64,000 nt of DNA from Butyricicoccus_A sp963588905 (GCA_963588905.1 CAVAJF010000005.1:16598-80597); one strand, 5' to 3'; shown: positions 16,862 through 25,537, counted from the first letter of the stretch. The notes: generated by a model from the sequence alone, not told the origin. Program-made: numbers and translations.

Positions 16862-17650
16862 ATGAAACTGTTAAAAGGCGCATGCATCGAACCGATGTAT
16901 TCTGAGATTCCGTTTCTCGATCGTTTTCAGGCAGCAAAGGACGACGGATTCGACTATGTAGAGTTCTGGAGCTGGACGGACAAGGATCTGGATGCTGTCA
17001 AGGCAGCAGCAGAGAAGGCGGGCATTGGCATCAGCGGTTTCAACGGCGATGCGGATTATTCTCTGGTTGATCCGACCCACAAGGAAAAGTATCTGGAGTT
17101 CCTGAAGAAGTCTGTAGCAGCTGCGCAGAAGATTGGTGCAAAGAGCGTGACCATTCATTCTAACGCACTGGGCGATGGCGGGATTGTTGTCAACCATTAC
17201 GACAACCTGTCCGATACGGTAAAGCTGTGCTCCATGTACGACATGCTGCTCGACTGCGCAAAGATTGCAGAAGAGAGCGGTATCCAGATGAATCTGGAAG
17301 GTCTGAACATCACCACTGACCATGTCGGCAACTTCCTGAAGAACACGCAGATGGCAGCAGAGATAATTCGTCTGATTCACTCTCCGAAGCTGCGTATTCT
17401 GTACGATGCATATCATATGCAGCTCAACGAAGGCAAGATTTGCGATACCATTCGTGAGTACATTGATACCATTGGCCATATTCATATTGCCGATGCACCG
17501 GGCCGTCATGAGCCGGGCACAGGCGAAATCTGCTACAAGAACGTCATGAACGTCCTCAAGGAGCTGAACTATACCGGCGTTGTCGGCTGTGAGCTGTTCC
17601 CAAAGACTGATACCAAGACTGCTGTTCCGGCAATCATGGAAATCTTCTAA
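16862..17650 (+). CDS. Hydroxypyruvate isomerase-like sugar isomerase
   Basis: A 262-residue TIM-barrel isomerase. The C-terminal motif HIHIADAPGRHEPGTGEICY is very close to the hydroxypyruvate isomerase (Hyi) signature; metal ligands are expected in MNLEGLN, LYDAYHMQL and VGCELFP. Hyi interconverts hydroxypyruvate and tartronate semialdehyde, but close paralogues work on other 3- to 6-carbon ketoses and on inosose (IolI). In this operon the latter is a reasonable alternative. AAAGGAG precedes ATG 16862. It is the last gene of the operon and is followed by a strong terminator. Confidence 0.75.
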   Translation: MKLLKGACIEPMYSEIPFLDRFQAAKDDGFDYVEFWSWTDKDLDAVKAAAEKAGIGISGFNGDADYSLVDPTHKEKYLEFLKKSVAAAQKIGAKSVTIHSNALGDGGIVVNHYDNLSDTVKLCSMYDMLLDCAKIAEESGIQMNLEGLNITTDHVGNFLKNTQMAAEIIRLIHSPKLRILYDAYHMQLNEGKICDTIREYIDTIGHIHIADAPGRHEPGTGEICYKNVMNVLKELNYTGVVGCELFPKTDTKTAVPAIMEIF

Positions 17651-17675
17651 CTGTTCTAGCAATACATAGAATTAT

Positions 17676-17726
17676 AAAAATGACATGTATCATTTCGTTT
17701 AAGATGATACATGTCATTTTTGTTTT
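17676..17726 (+). terminator. Terminator of the sugar-alcohol operon
   Basis: An 18-bp perfect stem (17676-17693 with 17704-17721) and a T-rich tail. Confidence 0.88.
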
Positions 17727-17756
17727 GGAAATAGACATATTTTATCTAGGTCAAGA

Positions 17757-17795
17757 TTTTCTTGTGAAACACGGAGAGATTGTTTCACAAGAAAA
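17757..17795. promoter_or_regulatory. 15-bp inverted repeat, candidate operator for the sulfonate operon
   Basis: Perfect arms TTTTCTTGTGAAACA (17757-17771) and its complement (17781-17795) around a 9-bp spacer. An 11-base copy of the right half-site, TTTCACAAGAA, recurs at 17893-17903. No T run follows, so a protein-binding site is more likely than a terminator. Confidence 0.5.
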
Positions 17796-17993
17796 TGGAT
17801 ATAAATGGAAAATCACAAAACCTAGAGAACAAACAAGCAGGAAATATTTCGTGTAAAACGCAAAATGGAAGAAAAATAAGAACGGATAACGTTTTCACAA
17901 GAACTACAAGATGTTATTTTATATACAGGAATGATTCTATCTATTTAGAAGAAAATCAAGCAGTTGGATGGAGAAATAGGGAATAAATGATGC

Positions 17994-18033
17994 AAATAGG
18001 CGGAAGCGTGAAAACGTTTCCGCCTATTTTCCT
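17994..18033 (+). terminator. Intrinsic terminator upstream of the sulfonate operon
   Basis: A 16-bp stem with one G-U (17994-18009 with 18014-18029), a GAAA tetraloop and a T-rich tail. It lies 75 bases before the substrate-binding protein, so it may be an attenuator. The region 17796-17993 before it holds no convincing gene; a 63-codon ATG frame there lacks a ribosome site. Confidence 0.78.
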
Positions 18034-18107
18034 TGTATCTGAGAGGGTGCGTCGGTATGATAAGAATCAAGAAATTCAAATTTACCAAACCGAAGGAGTT
18101 GGATGAA

Positions 18108-19124
18108 ATGAAACATACACTTGGAAAACGAATTCTTGGCATTCTTTTAGCTGGCGTTATGAGTATGCTGGCCGCAGGATGTGCAAGCACTTCACAGAGT
18201 GCTTCTTCTGAACAGGCAGAAAATACAACGTTGAGAATCGGCGCACAGCCGTATCCGCTGTATATTCCAGTATATGTTGCAAAAGAACTGGGATATTTGG
18301 ATGAGGAATTGCAGGCAGTTGGCGCTTCTTATGAATGGGATGAATTTCAATCGGGACCATTGGTAAATGAAGCGGCAGCAGCTGGAGAAATTGATATGGG
18401 ATTCATGGCTGATCTTCCGGCTATCATCGCAAAATCTTCCGGTCAAGACATTGAAGTTGTTTCCAATGTTGCCTATGGAGAAAAAGGACTGGCGGTTTTG
18501 GTTTCTCCGAATTCTAACATATCCAGCATTGCTGATTTGAAGGGCAAAAAAGTTGCTTATGCGACAGGATCCTATGCACAGCATCTCTTGGCGCTGCTGT
18601 TAAGCAAGGAAGATCTTTCCTTGGATGATGTACAGTCGGTCAATTTGGGCGCAGGAGATTCTCCGGCGGCTCTGGAATCCGGAGAAGTGGACGCCATTGT
18701 GATTTGGGAACAATATATTTCTCAGCTGACCAGCGAGGGAAAAGCAAAGGTTTTGGCTGATGGCACAGGCGTGAAGCGTGGCAACATGGTGACTTATTTT
18801 ACCACAGACTATGCCAAGCAGCATCCGGATGTAGTCAAAGCGTATATCAAAGCACTGAACCGTGCAGATGAACAGCTGAAAAAGGATCCAGACGGATGCG
18901 CAAAAGCAATTGCTTCCGATTTCGGCATTGATGAGACCTTGATGGAGCAGATTATCGGAAACTTTACCTATTTGACAGCACTGACACCGGATGATATTGC
19001 AGAAATTACGGCGGTGAAGGACTTCTCGCTGCAATCCGGCATCATTCAGAGCGATGTCGATATGAACAGCTTCATTAACACGACATATGTAGATGAAGTC
19101 AATCAGACCAATGAAAACGGGTGA
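18108..19124 (+). CDS. ABC transporter substrate-binding lipoprotein, SsuA/TauA (NMT1) type
   Basis: A 338-residue exported lipoprotein: signal peptide with lipobox LAAGC (Cys25), then a type II binding protein of the NMT1/SsuA/TauA group (LRIGAQPYPLYIPVYVAKELGYLDEE; EIDMGFMADLPAI; VDAIVIWEQY). Relatives bind taurine, alkanesulfonates or nitrate. AAGGAG at 18093 serves ATG 18108; longer in-frame starts lack a lipoprotein signal and are rejected. The stop is directly followed by the permease start. Because the operon ends with an isethionate-lyase-like enzyme, isethionate or a related sulfonate is the expected ligand (inference). Confidence 0.86.
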   Translation: MKHTLGKRILGILLAGVMSMLAAGCASTSQSASSEQAENTTLRIGAQPYPLYIPVYVAKELGYLDEELQAVGASYEWDEFQSGPLVNEAAAAGEIDMGFMADLPAIIAKSSGQDIEVVSNVAYGEKGLAVLVSPNSNISSIADLKGKKVAYATGSYAQHLLALLLSKEDLSLDDVQSVNLGAGDSPAALESGEVDAIVIWEQYISQLTSEGKAKVLADGTGVKRGNMVTYFTTDYAKQHPDVVKAYIKALNRADEQLKKDPDGCAKAIASDFGIDETLMEQIIGNFTYLTALTPDDIAEITAVKDFSLQSGIIQSDVDMNSFINTTYVDEVNQTNENG

Positions 19125-19901
19125 ATGAACATGATACCAAAACAAGAAACCAAACGAGGCATTGGATATTGGATTTTATATTGTGCGCTGCCGGTTGCTC
19201 TTGTTGTGATTTGGCAGGTGGCATCTTCGGCGGGAGTGATTGCGTCGTATGCAATGCCATCGCCGCTGAAAATTATACAGACAACGATACAGTACATAGA
19301 AAACGGCGAGCTCGTCAGCAGCATACTCGTCAGCTTGATTCGTGTTTTGGAAGGATTTGCGTTGGCACTGGTGTTGGCATCAGCACTGGGCGTGCTGGTT
19401 GCGATCTTTCCAAAAGTGGAAACAATGACAGATCTGGTATTACAGATTATTCGTCCAATTCCACCGATTGCATGGATTCCTTTGGCAATTCTGTGGTTTG
19501 GCATCGGACAAAGCTCGAAAGTCTTTATTATTTTCTTGGGAGCCTTTTTCCCGATTTTTGTCAATACCGTAGACGGCATTCAAAATATTGACGGTAAATA
19601 TTTCGAACTAGCGCAGGTATATGAGGTGCCGAAGAAGGAATTGATTCGCAAGATCATGATTCCTGGTGCGCTGCCGTCTATCATGACTGGCATTCGGCTT
19701 GGCTTGGGAAATGCTTGGGTCTGCGTCGTAGCGGCAGAAATGATTGGTGCAGTCAGCGGTGTCGGATTTATGCTTTCCAATGGCAGAAGTCTTTCCAGAC
19801 CGGATATTGTCATTTTGGGAATGCTTCTCGTGGGAATATTAGGAAAAATCATGGATGATGTACTGCGTAAACTGCGTGAAAAGCTCATTACTTGGAATTA
19901 A
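19125..19901 (+). CDS. ABC transporter permease, SsuC/TauC type
   Basis: A 258-residue inner-membrane permease with about six hydrophobic segments. Typical SsuC/TauC features are VVIWQVASSAGVIASYAMPSP near the N-terminus, IIRPIPPIAWIPLAILWFGIG in the middle, and the EAA-type loop VPKKELIRKIMIPGALPSIMTG that contacts the ATPase. The ATG directly abuts the stop of the binding protein, so the two are translationally linked. It forms the membrane channel of the sulfonate importer together with the following ATPase. Confidence 0.9.
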   Translation: MNMIPKQETKRGIGYWILYCALPVALVVIWQVASSAGVIASYAMPSPLKIIQTTIQYIENGELVSSILVSLIRVLEGFALALVLASALGVLVAIFPKVETMTDLVLQIIRPIPPIAWIPLAILWFGIGQSSKVFIIFLGAFFPIFVNTVDGIQNIDGKYFELAQVYEVPKKELIRKIMIPGALPSIMTGIRLGLGNAWVCVVAAEMIGAVSGVGFMLSNGRSLSRPDIVILGMLLVGILGKIMDDVLRKLREKLITWN

Positions 19902-19914
19902 GCGAGGCAAAATC

Positions 19915-20685
19915 ATGAAAGAACCGATTGTTTCGATCAAACAGTTGACGAAAACATTTCAAACAAAAGAAAATACCGTGACCGCACTCGAACAAGTGGA
20001 CTTATCTGTTGAAGAAGGTGATTTTGTTTCCATTATCGGTGGCAGTGGATGCGGAAAGAGCACCTTGCTGCGCATTATCGGCGGATTGGAAACAGCGTAT
20101 CAAGGGGAGGTTTTGGTAGAAGGAAAACCAGTTTCCGGTCCTTCTCGTGAAAAAGGATTTATTTTTCAAGATCACCGGCTGCTTCCGTGGCTGACTGTCC
20201 GAGAGAATATTCGATTCAGCTTGCCGATAGAACAAAAGGCAGATGATGATTGGATTGAAGAAAATCTAAATCTTGTCGGGCTGAACGGATTTGAAGATGC
20301 CTATCCGAGACAATTATCCGGCGGCATGGCACAGCGAGTGGCGATTGCCAGAGCACTGGCAAATAAACCGAAGCTGCTGCTTTTAGATGAACCGTTTGGC
20401 GCATTGGATGCCATTACCAAGGTTCATTTGCAAGAACAGCTGCTGAGGATTTGGAAGCAGGAACAAATCACGATGATTATCGTCACACATGATATTGATG
20501 AAGCTGTGTATTTAGGCAATCGGGTCGTCGTGATGACGCCGCACCCGGGACGCATCAAGCGCGTGCAAACGGTTGATTTGGGAACGCCGCGTCTGCGAAC
20601 AGGCCCGCAGTTTACACAGGTTCGAGACAAAATTTATCGTGATTTCTTTGAAGAGACCACACTCCCATTTGTATATACGATTTAA
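19915..20685 (+). CDS. ABC transporter ATP-binding protein, SsuB/TauB type
   Basis: A 256-residue ATPase. Walker A is GGSGCGKST (Lys48); the ABC signature LSGGMAQR is near residue 135; Walker B is LLLLDEPFGALD near 158; the switch is VTHDIDEAV. The sequence around them is of the nitrate/sulfonate/taurine class. I use ATG 19915 (MKEPIVSIKQLTKTF), 13 bp after the permease stop; a longer frame overlapping the permease adds unrelated residues. It drives import of the sulfonate substrate used by the downstream lyase. Confidence 0.92.
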   Translation: MKEPIVSIKQLTKTFQTKENTVTALEQVDLSVEEGDFVSIIGGSGCGKSTLLRIIGGLETAYQGEVLVEGKPVSGPSREKGFIFQDHRLLPWLTVRENIRFSLPIEQKADDDWIEENLNLVGLNGFEDAYPRQLSGGMAQRVAIARALANKPKLLLLDEPFGALDAITKVHLQEQLLRIWKQEQITMIIVTHDIDEAVYLGNRVVVMTPHPGRIKRVQTVDLGTPRLRTGPQFTQVRDKIYRDFFEETTLPFVYTI

Positions 20686-20707
20686 AAAACAGAAAGAGGA
20701 ATATGAC

Positions 20708-23191
20708 ATGAGTGAATTAAAGATTTTATCTCCGCAGGAACAGCGAATCGCCTATGAGATTGATCATAAAGTACGTAAATTTGTACATCCCAATAGAGCG
20801 GCTGCTATTTTACAGACCATTCGAGAGCAAAAGCCGCAGATTGACGTAGAGCGCGGACTATACTTTACGGAATCTTTTCGGGAGACAGAAGGCGAACCGC
20901 TGATTCTGCGCTGGGCAAAAGCATTATATCATTACGCAGAGAAAGCAACGATTTATATTGATGATAATCAGCTTTTAGTCGGACGATGCGGAAAACAGGG
21001 ACGCTATGGCATCCTGTATCCGGAACTGGACGGAAATATTTTCCGAGAGGCAATTAAAAAGCTGCCGACGCGAGAAAATTCTCCGTTTGATATTTCAGAG
21101 GAAGATGCTCGTATTGTGGCAGAACAGATTGCTCCGTATTGGGAAGGCAAAACATTCCATGAGGATTTTGCCAAGGCGCTGCCTTCGGAAACCACAAAGC
21201 TGACATACAATCCGGGAAAAGAACTGACATCGCGGTATATTGTCAATGAAACCGCTTCGTTCCGTTCTTCCATTCAGTGGGTTCATGACTATGAAATTGT
21301 GATGCAGAAGGGATTTCGCGGGATTCGCGCGGAGATGAAAGAAAAGCTCGATCAGCTTGACCCATATAGCCCGATTGACAACACAGAGAAGAAGCCGTTT
21401 TTGGAAGCCGTAATTCTGACTTGCAATGCCATTGTCCTGTGGGCGCATCGACATGCGGAAAAAGCAGCGCAATTGGCAAGAGAAGAAAGCAACGAAGTCA
21501 GAAAGAAAGAACTGGAAGAGATTGCCGAGATCTGTGACTATGTTCCGGAAAATCCGCCGAGAACGTTCCGAGAGGCAATGCAGGCACAGTGGTTTACACA
21601 GATGTTTTCCCGTGTAGAACAGAAAACCGGTACCATCATTTCCAATGGACGCATGGATCAATATCTCTATCCATTTTATAAGAAGGATGTAGAAGCGGGC
21701 ATCATTACAGATGATGAAGTACAGGAATTGTTTGAATGCATGTGGGTTGGCATGGCGCAGTTCATCGACTTGTATCTGTCCGATACCGGCGGCGCGTTCA
21801 ATGAAGGATATGCACATTGGGAGGCTGTGACCATTGGCGGACAGACGAAAGAAGGATTGGACGCGACCAATGAGCTTAGCTACATCTTGCTCAAGTCTAA
21901 GCGAGAATTTCCATTGAATTACCCAGATTTGGCAGCGCGCATTCATACCAGAAGCCCGAAACGCTTTTTATATGAGGTTGCAGAAACCATTAAGGCGGGC
22001 GAAGGCTTCCCGAAGCTGCTCAACGATGAGGATATTATTCCGCTGCTGCTGTCTAAGGGCGCGAACTTTGAAGAAGCGTATGACTACAACGTTTCCGGAT
22101 GCGCAGAATGCCGGATGCCGAATCGAGATACCTATACCAGCCCGAATGCATATATTAATTTCGCTGCTGCACTGGAAATGGTCATTTATAACGGCAGAAT
22201 GAAAAAATATGGAGAAGAACTGCTTGGACTGGAAACCGGTCGGTTTGAAGATTTTCAGACATTTGATGAAGTCTTGCAGGCATTCTTGAAACAGCAGAGA
22301 GAATTTATCAAACATGCATTTATTCAGCAGCGTGAGATTATTCGTCTTCGCGGTCAACATTTCGCCAGCCCATTGGGATCTGCGCTGCATAAGCTGTGCC
22401 GAGAGACCTATACAGACCTGCACCAGCCGAAAATCGAAGGCGGTATTGATCTTGGTTATTTTGAATACATGGGCTTTGCAACGGTCATTGATTCGTTAGC
22501 GGCAATCAAGAAGGTTGTTTTTGAGGATCATCGCATCACATTGGGACAATTGAAGGAAGCACTGGAACATAATTTTGAAGGCTATGAAGCCATTCGGCAG
22601 CTGCTGCTTCATGCACCGAGCTATGGCAATGATACGCCGTATACTGATGAAATTGGCAAACTGTTGGACAAAGAGGCACAGGAATTTACACGCAGATACG
22701 GCAATGAACTGGGTGTACATCTGGATCTCAGACTGGTGCCATTTACGTCTCATGTGCCATTTGGCAAGGTTGTCAGTGCAACACCGAATGGACGATATGC
22801 GTTTACGCCGCTGTCTGACGGATCGAGCGCATCCCAGGGTGCAGATCTGAACGGGCCGACGGCGGTGCTGCTGTCTAACTATGCGACAAAGAATTATAAC
22901 TATCGAGAACACGCGGGACGATTGATTAACGTCAAGCTGAGTCCGGCGTGCGTCAGAGGAGAAGAGGGCACAGAAAAACTGGTGCAGTTTATCAAGGCTT
23001 GGCGTGATTTGAAGCTGTGGCACATCCAGTTTAATGTACTCAATACAGATACGCTGCGGGAAGCACAGAAGCATCCGGAAAATTATCGCAATCTGTTGGT
23101 GCGCATTGCAGGTTACAGTGCATACTTTACAGAATTGACGAAGGATTTGCAGGATGACATCATTTCCCGTACAGAACATGAAGTGATTTGA
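20708..23191 (+). CDS. islA: Isethionate sulfite-lyase-type glycyl radical enzyme
   Basis: An 827-residue glycyl radical enzyme. The glycyl loop RIAGYSAYF near the end gives Gly802; the thiyl Cys is Cys465 in SGCAECRM with Glu467 two residues on. As I recall them, the active-site residues of the Desulfovibrio/Bilophila IslA are R189, Q193, C468, E470, R678, F682 and G805. Here the same residues occur as R186, Q190, C465, E467, R675, F679 and G802, all shifted by exactly three. IslA cleaves the C-S bond of isethionate to acetaldehyde and sulfite. The upstream sulfonate-type ABC transporter and the adjacent activase support this. A related sulfolyase acting on another sulfonate cannot be fully excluded. 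Confidence 0.88.
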   Translation: MSELKILSPQEQRIAYEIDHKVRKFVHPNRAAAILQTIREQKPQIDVERGLYFTESFRETEGEPLILRWAKALYHYAEKATIYIDDNQLLVGRCGKQGRYGILYPELDGNIFREAIKKLPTRENSPFDISEEDARIVAEQIAPYWEGKTFHEDFAKALPSETTKLTYNPGKELTSRYIVNETASFRSSIQWVHDYEIVMQKGFRGIRAEMKEKLDQLDPYSPIDNTEKKPFLEAVILTCNAIVLWAHRHAEKAAQLAREESNEVRKKELEEIAEICDYVPENPPRTFREAMQAQWFTQMFSRVEQKTGTIISNGRMDQYLYPFYKKDVEAGIITDDEVQELFECMWVGMAQFIDLYLSDTGGAFNEGYAHWEAVTIGGQTKEGLDATNELSYILLKSKREFPLNYPDLAARIHTRSPKRFLYEVAETIKAGEGFPKLLNDEDIIPLLLSKGANFEEAYDYNVSGCAECRMPNRDTYTSPNAYINFAAALEMVIYNGRMKKYGEELLGLETGRFEDFQTFDEVLQAFLKQQREFIKHAFIQQREIIRLRGQHFASPLGSALHKLCRETYTDLHQPKIEGGIDLGYFEYMGFATVIDSLAAIKKVVFEDHRITLGQLKEALEHNFEGYEAIRQLLLHAPSYGNDTPYTDEIGKLLDKEAQEFTRRYGNELGVHLDLRLVPFTSHVPFGKVVSATPNGRYAFTPLSDGSSASQGADLNGPTAVLLSNYATKNYNYREHAGRLINVKLSPACVRGEEGTEKLVQFIKAWRDLKLWHIQFNVLNTDTLREAQKHPENYRNLLVRIAGYSAYFTELTKDLQDDIISRTEHEVI

Positions 23192-23192
23192 T

Positions 23193-24134
23193 ATGCAAAC
23201 AGAAAAGATTCCATATGTATTTAACATTCAACACTATTCTCTCCATGATGGGCCGGGAATTCGGACGATTATCTTTCTAAAAGGATGCCCGATGCGGTGC
23301 AAGTGGTGCTGCAATCCAGAATCACAGCGATATACACAGGAAATCTCGTATGTGCAAAATAAATGCATCGGAGAACAGGCGTGCGGCTTTTGCCGCAGCC
23401 TGTGTCCGAAGCAGGCAATTTCTTTTGATGAAATTGCTGCCATTGATTTTTCAAAATGCCAGCAGTGCAAAAAATGTGCAGAAGCGTGTCCGGCACAGGC
23501 GATAAAAATAGAGGGCAAGCAATATACTGTTTCACAACTCTTGGACATCGCAGAACGAGATGCTGTCTTTTACGGACACGGAAACGGCGGCTTGACAGTC
23601 AGCGGCGGAGAACCTTTGTCGTATCCGGAGTTTTTAACGGAACTGCTTTGCGGGGCAAAACAGCGGCGCATGCATACAGCGATTGAGACCTGTGGACAAG
23701 CGGAATATGCATCTTTGCATCAAACGGCAAAATATTTGAATTATATTTTATATGACATCAAATCCATGAATACGCAAAAACATCTGCAATATACAGGATG
23801 GAACAATACACGAATTCTTTCTAATTTTGAAAAGCTGTGCGAAGAATATCCACATTTACCTAAAAAGGTACGGACACCAATTATTCCGGGATTTAACGAT
23901 ACGGTTGAGGACATTCAAGCAATTTTAGATTTTCTGAAGGATAAGCCCAATACGACCTATGAACCGTTGCCGTACCATAGCTTTGGTAGAGGAAAATATA
24001 AAGCGTTGGGGCGTCCGTATGAAATGGGCGATGCCGCCTTGGCACCGGATATTCGCGAAAAAGTTTTCGCGCTAGCAGATATTCACATTACACACACGAT
24101 TGCAAAAGATCGGATTGTGTATCAGCGAAAGTAA
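23193..24134 (+). CDS. islB: Glycyl radical enzyme activase (radical SAM)
   Basis: A 313-residue activating enzyme that installs the glycyl radical on the preceding enzyme. The radical SAM motif CxxxCxxC is in KGCPMRCKWCCNPES near residue 30. An inserted ferredoxin-like domain follows with CGFCRSLCPKQAI and CQQCKKCAEACPAQAI, as in GRE activases of the PflA-II type. The SAM-binding GGE is in LTVSGGEPL. ATG starts one base after the stop of the lyase gene, so translation is coupled. Its partner is expected to be IslA. The operon ends at a strong terminator. Confidence 0.92.
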   Translation: MQTEKIPYVFNIQHYSLHDGPGIRTIIFLKGCPMRCKWCCNPESQRYTQEISYVQNKCIGEQACGFCRSLCPKQAISFDEIAAIDFSKCQQCKKCAEACPAQAIKIEGKQYTVSQLLDIAERDAVFYGHGNGGLTVSGGEPLSYPEFLTELLCGAKQRRMHTAIETCGQAEYASLHQTAKYLNYILYDIKSMNTQKHLQYTGWNNTRILSNFEKLCEEYPHLPKKVRTPIIPGFNDTVEDIQAILDFLKDKPNTTYEPLPYHSFGRGKYKALGRPYEMGDAALAPDIREKVFALADIHITHTIAKDRIVYQRK

Positions 24135-24154
24135 CAAAAAGCTTTCCATTATAT

Positions 24155-24193
24155 GGAAAAGGCGATGCCTCACAATGAGGCATCGCCTTTTCC
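24155..24193 (+). terminator. Terminator of the sulfonate operon
   Basis: An 18-bp perfect stem (24155-24172 with 24176-24193) with a 3-base loop; the 3' arm itself contains TTTT. Confidence 0.88.
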
Positions 24194-24323
24194 TGTTTCC
24201 CGAAAAAAACTTTACGATAAGAGAGAAAAGGAAAAAACAGGAAAATGGTTTAACTGCTAAATTGAAAAATAGCAAAAATGAAAAAACATATATTGTTATA
24301 GAAAAAAACGGTCAAGAAAAGGA

Positions 24324-24351
24324 TTGACAACAGGAAAATTTTGAGTATTAT
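24324..24351 (+). promoter_or_regulatory. Promoter of the pilus operon
   Basis: TTGACA (24324-24329), 16-bp spacer, TATTAT (24346-24351). It leaves an AT-rich leader of about 255 bases before the first gene. In that leader I see only small hairpins (for example 24557-24562 with 24569-24574) and no riboswitch I can name. Confidence 0.7.
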
Positions 24352-24612
24352 ATTGTTTGCATCGAGTAATTAAAAACTAAAAAGAGTTAAAATATATGAA
24401 CTTTTTTAATGGACAGGCAAGAATAATCTGTCAAAAAACTGCGAAATTATAACATATTTAATGTTTAAGCGCCCTAACAAAAAGTTAGCAAATTAGAACG
24501 AATTGCTGTTCAATTAGAGAGGGATGCAGACGACATCGAGAGAGTGAATTTCTGACTGCGCCAAAAGAGGTGCAATATTGATTTGACGATACACAGATAA
24601 GGGTGAGGCTTT

Positions 24613-24924
24613 TTGACAGATAAAGAATTTCGAAAGCTCAGTCGATCTGAGTTGATTGACATCATTTTTGAATTACAGCAACGATACGAAACGATTCAAA
24701 ATGAGAATAATCGGTTAAAGAAGGCTTTGGAAAAGAGAGAGTTGAATATTGCGAATGCCGGTTCTCTGGCTGATGCAGTGATGAAGATTAACGGCGTTTT
24801 TGAGGCGGCACAGGCAGCTGCCGATCAGTATTTGCTTTCAGTTAAGGCACAAAGCGAACAAACGCTTACAGAAACACAAGATCACGTACATTGGATAACA
24901 ACTTTCTCTGAAGAGGATGGATAA
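24613..24924 (+). CDS. Small coiled-coil protein at the head of the pilus operon
   Basis: A 103-residue protein starting with TTG at 24613 after GGTGAGG. Residues 1-50 are charged and heptad-like (ELIDIIFELQQRYETIQNENNRLKKALEKREL), a likely coiled coil; the second half is Ala-rich (GVFEAAQAAADQYLLS). I know similar short proteins from the front of pilus operons in gut Clostridia, where they are often loosely annotated as DNA repair proteins, which I regard as unsupported. There is no signal peptide or membrane segment. It stops four bases before the signal peptidase start. Role unknown; an accessory function in pilus assembly or in its regulation is possible. Confidence 0.72.
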   Translation: MTDKEFRKLSRSELIDIIFELQQRYETIQNENNRLKKALEKRELNIANAGSLADAVMKINGVFEAAQAAADQYLLSVKAQSEQTLTETQDHVHWITTFSEEDG

Positions 24925-24927
24925 GAC

Positions 24928-25521
24928 ATGCGCAGAGGGAAAAGACAGACTCCTGTCGAATTGCCTACAATGGAACAGATACAACAAGAGCGAAAGCGGC
25001 TTCGTTACCAGAGAAAATACCGTCGCACGCTGAAAAGCACAGTTTCGATTCTGATTGTTGTTGCAGCTTTTGCTATTTTGGTGGCAACACTTTGGATGCC
25101 GGTCTTGCAGATTTATGGAACCTCTATGACACCGACGCTGACGGATGGCGACATTATTTTTACCGTCAAAACACATGAATTTGATTCCGGCGACATCGTG
25201 GCGTTTTATTACAACAACAAGATCCTCGTCAAACGAGTGATTGCGGAATCCGGCGACTGGGTCAATATTGATGCAGACGGAACCGTATACGTCAATGATG
25301 TTGCATTAAACGAGCCATATCTCGATGAGAAGGCTCTTGGCGATACAGATATTCAGCTCCCCTATCAGGTGCCGGATGGCAAGGTATTTGTTTTGGGAGA
25401 TCACCGAGCGACCTCGGTAGATTCAAGAAATACGGCAGTCGGATGCGTTGGACAAGAACAGATTGTAGGAAGAATCTTGTTCCGTATTTGGCCGCTCGAA
25501 CGAATTGGAGTCATCAAGTAG
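24928..25521 (+). CDS. Signal peptidase I of the pilus locus
   Basis: A 197-residue type I signal peptidase. A single transmembrane helix (about residues 36-56) follows a basic N-terminus. The catalytic serine is Ser66 in YGTSMTPTL and the catalytic lysine is Lys102 in LVKRVIAESGD; the later box GDHRATSVDSR is also conserved. Dedicated signal peptidases (SipA-type) are known partners of sortase-assembled pili, where some act as assembly factors rather than proteases; here both catalytic residues are present. It sits 3 bp after the coiled-coil gene and just before the tip adhesin. Confidence 0.9.
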   Translation: MRRGKRQTPVELPTMEQIQQERKRLRYQRKYRRTLKSTVSILIVVAAFAILVATLWMPVLQIYGTSMTPTLTDGDIIFTVKTHEFDSGDIVAFYYNNKILVKRVIAESGDWVNIDADGTVYVNDVALNEPYLDEKALGDTDIQLPYQVPDGKVFVLGDHRATSVDSRNTAVGCVGQEQIVGRILFRIWPLERIGVIK

Positions 25522-25537
25522 AAAGGAGTTCATACCG

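Noticed and set aside
17780..17986. Open frame of about 68 codons between the palindrome and the terminator upstream of the sulfonate operon
   Set aside because: No ribosome site, odd composition, and its start overlaps the palindrome; its end near the terminator is suggestive but not enough.
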